DNA from: an uncultured SAR116 cluster alpha proteobacterium
GTDB taxonomy: Bacteria > Pseudomonadota > Alphaproteobacteria > Puniceispirillales > Marisalimonadaceae
Direction: 5' to 3'
Length of the DNA stretch: 64,000 nucleotides
Assembly: GCA_902625215.1 (NCBI GenBank)
Contig: CACOAO010000004.1
Location: 1 to 64,000 of the forward strand
Position numbers and translations under genes: made by a program. Under the pieces are notes generated by a model. It was given only the letters and a program-made list of their open reading frames with translations. It searched no databases and was not told where the DNA came from. This document shows, piece after piece, positions 60,499 to 64,000 of this stretch (position 1 is its first letter; the number at the start of each line of letters is the position of its first letter).

Positions 60499-61473
60499 AT
60501 GAGAAAACTACTTTTAGGAACAACTGCATTGGCAGCTGCTGCTACTCTTTCAGCAAATGCATTAGCAGATGTGTCTATCTCTGGTTATTATGAGTGGAGA
60601 TACGAATCAAGAAGTTCAAATGTAACAGCTTCTGATGGTACAACATTTGGCAGTGATTCTGAAATTGCAATTAAATTTTCAAACAAAACTGATAGTGGTC
60701 TTGATGTTGGTTTGAAATTAGAGCTTGAGACAGATGCAGGAAACAGTGCTGTTCAAGAAAGTGCTATAACAATATCAGGTGGCTTCGGTAAAGTTCAACT
60801 AGGTGGAGATGATGGTATGAACGATCAAATCCCTGTTGCAGCTCTTGATCTAATCGGTGAAGAAATGTTGAGTACATCTGGTGCAGGTGGTACACTTACT
60901 GGTTTAAAAATTACTGCCGCTGACATGGCTAATTTAGCTGGTAACACTAATAAAATAGCATATACTCTTCCTGCTATGGGTGGATTAACTGCTGGTGTTT
61001 CACACACTAATGCCACTGCAGCTGGTGACTCAGACACAACAGATTTTGGTGCAAAATACACAATGTCTGCTGGTGGAGCTTCTGTTACAATAGCTGGTGC
61101 AACTGGTACTACTGAAAATTCAACTCAGGACATTGATTCACAAGTTATCGGTATTAAAGTTGTTGCAGGTAATGTTAGTGCAATTGTTTCCCAGGCAGAG
61201 TACGAAGCTTCAAGTCAAGATGAAGAAAGTACAGGTGCATCACTTAGTTTCAAGGTATCCGATGCTATGAAAGTTGGTGTCTTTACTGTTGAAACTGATG
61301 ATGATAGTACAAGTGAAGAGTACACAAACACTGGTGCTGAGCTAAACTACCAAATTGCACCTGGTTTAAATGCAATTATAAACGTTGAAGACTACGAATA
61401 TAAAGCAGGTACAACAGGTAATACTGCTGATAGTGGTACACATTCAAAACTTACAATTAAAGCAACATTCTAA
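60499..61473 (+). CDS. Gram-negative outer-membrane porin
   Basis: The 324-residue protein has a signal peptide (MRKLLLGTTALAAAATLSANALA, with a likely cut after residue 23) and a mature sequence beginning DVSISGYYEWRYES, then alternating beta-strand segments. It closes with HSKLTIKATF, where the final Phe is the outer-membrane assembly signal. It is Thr/Gly/Asp-rich and acidic. It forms a diffusion channel for small solutes. AAGGAGAAT precedes the ATG, and an efficient terminator follows, as expected for an abundant protein. Confidence 0.93.
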   Translation: MRKLLLGTTALAAAATLSANALADVSISGYYEWRYESRSSNVTASDGTTFGSDSEIAIKFSNKTDSGLDVGLKLELETDAGNSAVQESAITISGGFGKVQLGGDDGMNDQIPVAALDLIGEEMLSTSGAGGTLTGLKITAADMANLAGNTNKIAYTLPAMGGLTAGVSHTNATAAGDSDTTDFGAKYTMSAGGASVTIAGATGTTENSTQDIDSQVIGIKVVAGNVSAIVSQAEYEASSQDEESTGASLSFKVSDAMKVGVFTVETDDDSTSEEYTNTGAELNYQIAPGLNAIINVEDYEYKAGTTGNTADSGTHSKLTIKATF

Positions 61474-61493
61474 TTGCGATAATTATTAATATT

Positions 61494-61519
61494 AAAAGGC
61501 GGCTAAGCCGCCTTTTTTT
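61494..61519 (+). terminator. Rho-independent terminator after the porin
   Basis: GGCGGC (61498-61503) pairs with GCCGCC (61507-61512) across a three-base TAA loop, with an AAAA/TTTT extension and seven T residues after. It lies 21 bases past the porin stop. It is the only strongly GC-rich hairpin of its type in this stretch. Confidence 0.92.
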
Positions 61520-61626
61520 ATTTGCAAGTATTAGCTTTTTGTAAAATATTTAAATGATTTTTTCAAATTCATAAATATTTAATTATAATCTGCAACCAAT
61601 TGATTATATGAGTGATAATTATATTT

Positions 61627-62301
61627 TTAAATTGAAGTAATTGCTTTTTCAATTTCTTTATAAAGATCAAAATCTTCTTTATACTTAATCAACATACCGG
61701 CAAGTACACTTGCTTCGACAAGCGCCATTCTTCCAGGGAATAATCCCTTAAAACCTCTGTTTCTATGCTCAACATATGTTTCCCTTTTCCATCCCATACA
61801 ACTGTATATATACCTTTGAATAGGCTCAAGATCTTGTGTTTTTTCAAAAGAATTATTAGGATTAAAATTGAGAGGTACATTTCCAATACAACAATGCTGA
61901 TATAAAGTGTTTACGGCCATAACACAGTCTACTTCAGGATCATTTAAACGAAGACCACAATTTTTTATGTCTTGTATTGACTGTAAAGGACTTACACTGT
62001 TAACCCATAAAATAGATTCACAATAAGAAAGCTCTTGAAAGAAGTAATCAATAACTAAATCCGTTGTGGCATTATCATCGGCTAAATTTTTATCCCTTAA
62101 TAAAAATTCTACTTCATTGCAATTTATAAGTTTTTCAAAAAAAGGGTCATCACTGCTAATAATTACTTTATCAAAAATACCCGCAGCTAAGCACTTGTCT
62201 CTTGCTATTTGGACTATGTTTCTCGAATTAAATAATTTATAGTTTTTTTTTGGTAAACGTTTACTTCCAGATCTTACAGGTATCACAGCAATTCTACTCA
62301 T
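61627..62301 (-). CDS. Acylneuraminate cytidylyltransferase-family protein
   Basis: The 224-residue protein begins MSRIAVIPVRSGSKRLPKKNYKLF, the CMP-sugar synthetase nucleotide loop (xPARxGSKRxxxKN), and has VIISSDDPFFEKL and a central LLRDKNLADDNATTDLVIDYF. It activates a nonulosonic or related acid sugar with CTP. Its ATG overlaps the stop of the TPR gene by four bases, so both act together, probably in surface-glycan or protein glycosylation. Confidence 0.88.
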   Translation of the reverse strand: MSRIAVIPVRSGSKRLPKKNYKLFNSRNIVQIARDKCLAAGIFDKVIISSDDPFFEKLINCNEVEFLLRDKNLADDNATTDLVIDYFFQELSYCESILWVNSVSPLQSIQDIKNCGLRLNDPEVDCVMAVNTLYQHCCIGNVPLNFNPNNSFEKTQDLEPIQRYIYSCMGWKRETYVEHRNRGFKGLFPGRMALVEASVLAGMLIKYKEDFDLYKEIEKAITSI

Positions 62302-64000
62302 TTATGGCTCCAATCTTTTTTTAATTGTCGAATATCTTTTGCTATAAGTGTAAAAACATTATCCCACGACTCCCATGTATCCCGTTCAAATATATCAACG
62401 GATGGACCACTCGGATTTAATAATATATTATTCCACCAACTCTGTTTCCAATTAGCAAGTTTAGTTGGTGTACCAACTGCCGCTGATATAAGAGGAACTG
62501 TTGTCTTTGTTGATACAATCATATCTAATGCAGCAATAAGTGCTGCTACATCATCTAGATTGTTGAAGTGATCTAAATCTTCAAAGTTATTAACGGTTAC
62601 ACCATATTTATCTTTAATTATATTTAGATCTTTTTCAAAATCTACATATTGTAGATTTATAAAAGTTACGTTTGGTATTCCTAGAATAGGAGATAAATCA
62701 GATACTGAAGCGTAATTTGGCAAACGCATCATTTCCAAATTAGCACTTTTCCAGCTTATACCTATAAAAGGACCTTTTCCTAATGACTTTAGTCTCTTCT
62801 TCCAGTAATTAACTCTTTCTGGATTAGGAACCAGATAAGCATCAATTTTTTGATTTGCACTAAGTTCTTTGATAAAATTTTTATAGAGACTTCCCAACGG
62901 TAAGTGGTAGTCAAAGTCATTTCTTTGGATATCCAAACATCTATCTTCTGCCTTTATTTCTATATTAGGAAATGAACGTTTAAGTAATGGTACTAGTTTT
63001 GGCTGACATTCAAGAATACAGTGTTCAGCATGAGATGCTAAGAGAGATAGACGAGAGACCCACATGATTGTATCACCAACTCCTTGCTCACACCAAATAA
63101 GTATTTTTTTTCTATCTAGACTGTACTTACCATTCCACACAGGTTTAGAAAACTTTCGCTGTTGTGTTACATCTCTAGTTTTCCATCGCCATTCAAGTTC
63201 ATCAAGACCTTCTTTTATTTTCCCATCGTTTAGAAGAATAAAACCTAAGTTTTGATGTGTTTCAAAATCATTAGGGTTTAAGGAAATAGATTTTTTATGA
63301 GCCTTTATTGCTTCATCCAACTTGCCTTGATATTGAAAAGCAACACCCAAATTACGATAGGCTTCAGGATTATTGGGTTTTAATGAGATAGATTTTCTAA
63401 AAGAATCAATTGCTTCGTCTACTTGACCAAGGTCTTTAAATACTACACCAATATTACAGTATGCCTCTGAATAGTCAGGTTTAATTGAAATTGCCTCTTG
63501 GTATAATTTTAAAGCTTTGTCAAGCTTACCTTGTTCTGAATACAAATTAGCAAGATTGTAATAACTAACAACATAAGAAGAATTTATTGAGATTGCTCTA
63601 GTGTATGCCTCTATTGCTTTATCTGTCTTATTTTGCTTTTTAAGAACAATTCCAAGGTTATTGTAAGCTTCAACATAATCAGGTTTTAGTGAAATTGCTT
63701 TTTTGAATGAGTCTATTGCTTCTATCATCTTGCCTTGGTCTGTCAATACTTCACCCATGTTGTTATAGACTTCAGTATAATCAGGTTTTAGTGAAATTGC
63801 TTTTTTATATATCTCAATAGCTTTAACTAAATTACCTTGATCATGCAAAGTAATAGCAATATTATTATATGCCTCTACAAAACTAGGCTTAATTGAAATT
63901 GCATGATTATAAGCCTCCAACGCCTCTTTTTGTTTACCCTGCTCTTTCAAAATGTTACCCATGTTGTTATATGATTCAGCATTACCAGGGTCTAATAAAA
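62298..64000 (-). CDS. TPR protein with C-terminal glycosyltransferase-like domain (partial)
   Basis: The frame enters from the right edge and continues to 62298, so the start is outside. At least seven 34-residue TPR units (pattern AIxxYxxAISLKPDYxExYNNLGxxLxxQG) are followed by a segment of about 300 residues that begins LIWCEQGVGDTIMWVSRLSLLA and has GISWKSANLE and DMIVSTKTTVPLISAAVGTPT. These are typical of glycosyltransferase family 9-like ends in TPR proteins. It may assemble sugar on surface glycan or protein. An in-frame ATG at 63962 is internal to the repeats. Confidence 0.88.
   Translation of the reverse strand, partial: LLDPGNAESYNNMGNILKEQGKQKEALEAYNHAISIKPSFVEAYNNIAITLHDQGNLVKAIEIYKKAISLKPDYTEVYNNMGEVLTDQGKMIEAIDSFKKAISLKPDYVEAYNNLGIVLKKQNKTDKAIEAYTRAISINSSYVVSYYNLANLYSEQGKLDKALKLYQEAISIKPDYSEAYCNIGVVFKDLGQVDEAIDSFRKSISLKPNNPEAYRNLGVAFQYQGKLDEAIKAHKKSISLNPNDFETHQNLGFILLNDGKIKEGLDELEWRWKTRDVTQQRKFSKPVWNGKYSLDRKKILIWCEQGVGDTIMWVSRLSLLASHAEHCILECQPKLVPLLKRSFPNIEIKAEDRCLDIQRNDFDYHLPLGSLYKNFIKELSANQKIDAYLVPNPERVNYWKKRLKSLGKGPFIGISWKSANLEMMRLPNYASVSDLSPILGIPNVTFINLQYVDFEKDLNIIKDKYGVTVNNFEDLDHFNNLDDVAALIAALDMIVSTKTTVPLISAAVGTPTKLANWKQSWWNNILLNPSGPSVDIFERDTWESWDNVFTLIAKDIRQLKKDWSHK
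63200..64000 (-). repeat. TPR-encoding tandem repeat region
   Basis: The right end codes for successive 34-residue (102-base) TPR units, at least seven full and one partial within the window, and more upstream. Units are diverged at the DNA level yet share the 'ISLKPDY' codons. The region may be prone to recombination or assembly collapse. Confidence 0.85.

Noticed and set aside
60825-61061. Open frame on the minus strand inside the porin
   Set aside because: It is opposite the porin's beta-strand repeats and has no start signal or domain.
1-64000. tRNA, rRNA, CRISPR and insertion-sequence signals
   Set aside because: I saw no T-loop with cloverleaf, no rRNA segments, no regularly spaced repeats apart from TPR units, and no transposase or integrase.

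Overview
The window is AT-rich, densely packed DNA that looks like a chromosomal segment of a streamlined marine alphaproteobacterium. The evidence is the low GC, tiny intergenic gaps, many overlapping genes, frequent TTG/GTG starts, and a gene set rich in TRAP and tripartite tricarboxylate (TTT) transporters, CaiB-type CoA transferases, MmgE/PrpD proteins, AzlCD exporters, pseudoazurin and a Gram-negative porin. An AEGEAN-169/HIMB59-like or Pelagibacterales-like origin is my inference; there is no rRNA or other phylogenetic marker here. I found no tRNA, rRNA, CRISPR array, insertion sequence or prophage.

The layout is mostly catabolic, a run of small operons for organic acids and CoA esters. 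Positions 1-9793 hold a flavin monooxygenase, a ketopentenoate-hydratase-family protein, TauE and EamA transporters, a ThDP enzyme facing an alpha/beta-hydrolase pair, an SDR, a RidA protein and an AzlCD pair. Positions 9799-25952 hold an acyl-CoA dehydrogenase, two MmgE/PrpD proteins, an amidase, a TRAP transporter, two CaiB transferases, two hot-dog hydratases and a CitE-type lyase, followed by a divergent tautomerase-like/enoyl-CoA hydratase/PcaB-like/thioesterase operon. This assembly resembles itaconate/mesaconate (C5-dicarboxylate) CoA degradation. Positions 25956-27889 encode glutathione-dependent formaldehyde oxidation.

Positions 28010-37133 carry an enoyl-CoA hydratase and CaiB pair, a gamma-carbonic-anhydrase-like protein, and a + strand run of enolase-superfamily enzyme, TauD dioxygenase, TctCBA transporter and a third MmgE/PrpD, probably uptake and breakdown of an unidentified acid. 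Positions 38243-43500 hold a Baeyer-Villiger monooxygenase, a stand-alone cNMP-binding protein, a hidden small membrane ORF, and pcaG-pcaH-pobA for 4-hydroxybenzoate to protocatechuate and ring cleavage. Later genes of that pathway are not next to them.

Positions 43597-58804 are more housekeeping-like or mixed: hpt, EamA, a DapA-family protein, csaA with a bactofilin, SCO, an orphan ModA with a MOSC protein, pseudoazurin, an AtuA-like/DUF4387 pair, an unknown HTH protein, a MazG-like protein, a second AzlCD pair, nth, and a compact thioesterase/DUF2256/TIGR03643/photolyase operon. The last part holds DUF1330, a beta-hydroxyacid dehydrogenase, a strongly expressed-looking porin with a terminator, and a sugar-activation gene next to a large TPR-glycosyltransferase-like protein that runs off the right edge.

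The most interesting items are the C5-CoA cluster with a terminator between dctP and dctQ and a palindrome upstream of dctP, the DUF2256-TIGR03643-photolyase operon, the structured intergenic element after hpt, the co-centred palindrome beside the VOC gene, and two small ORFs.
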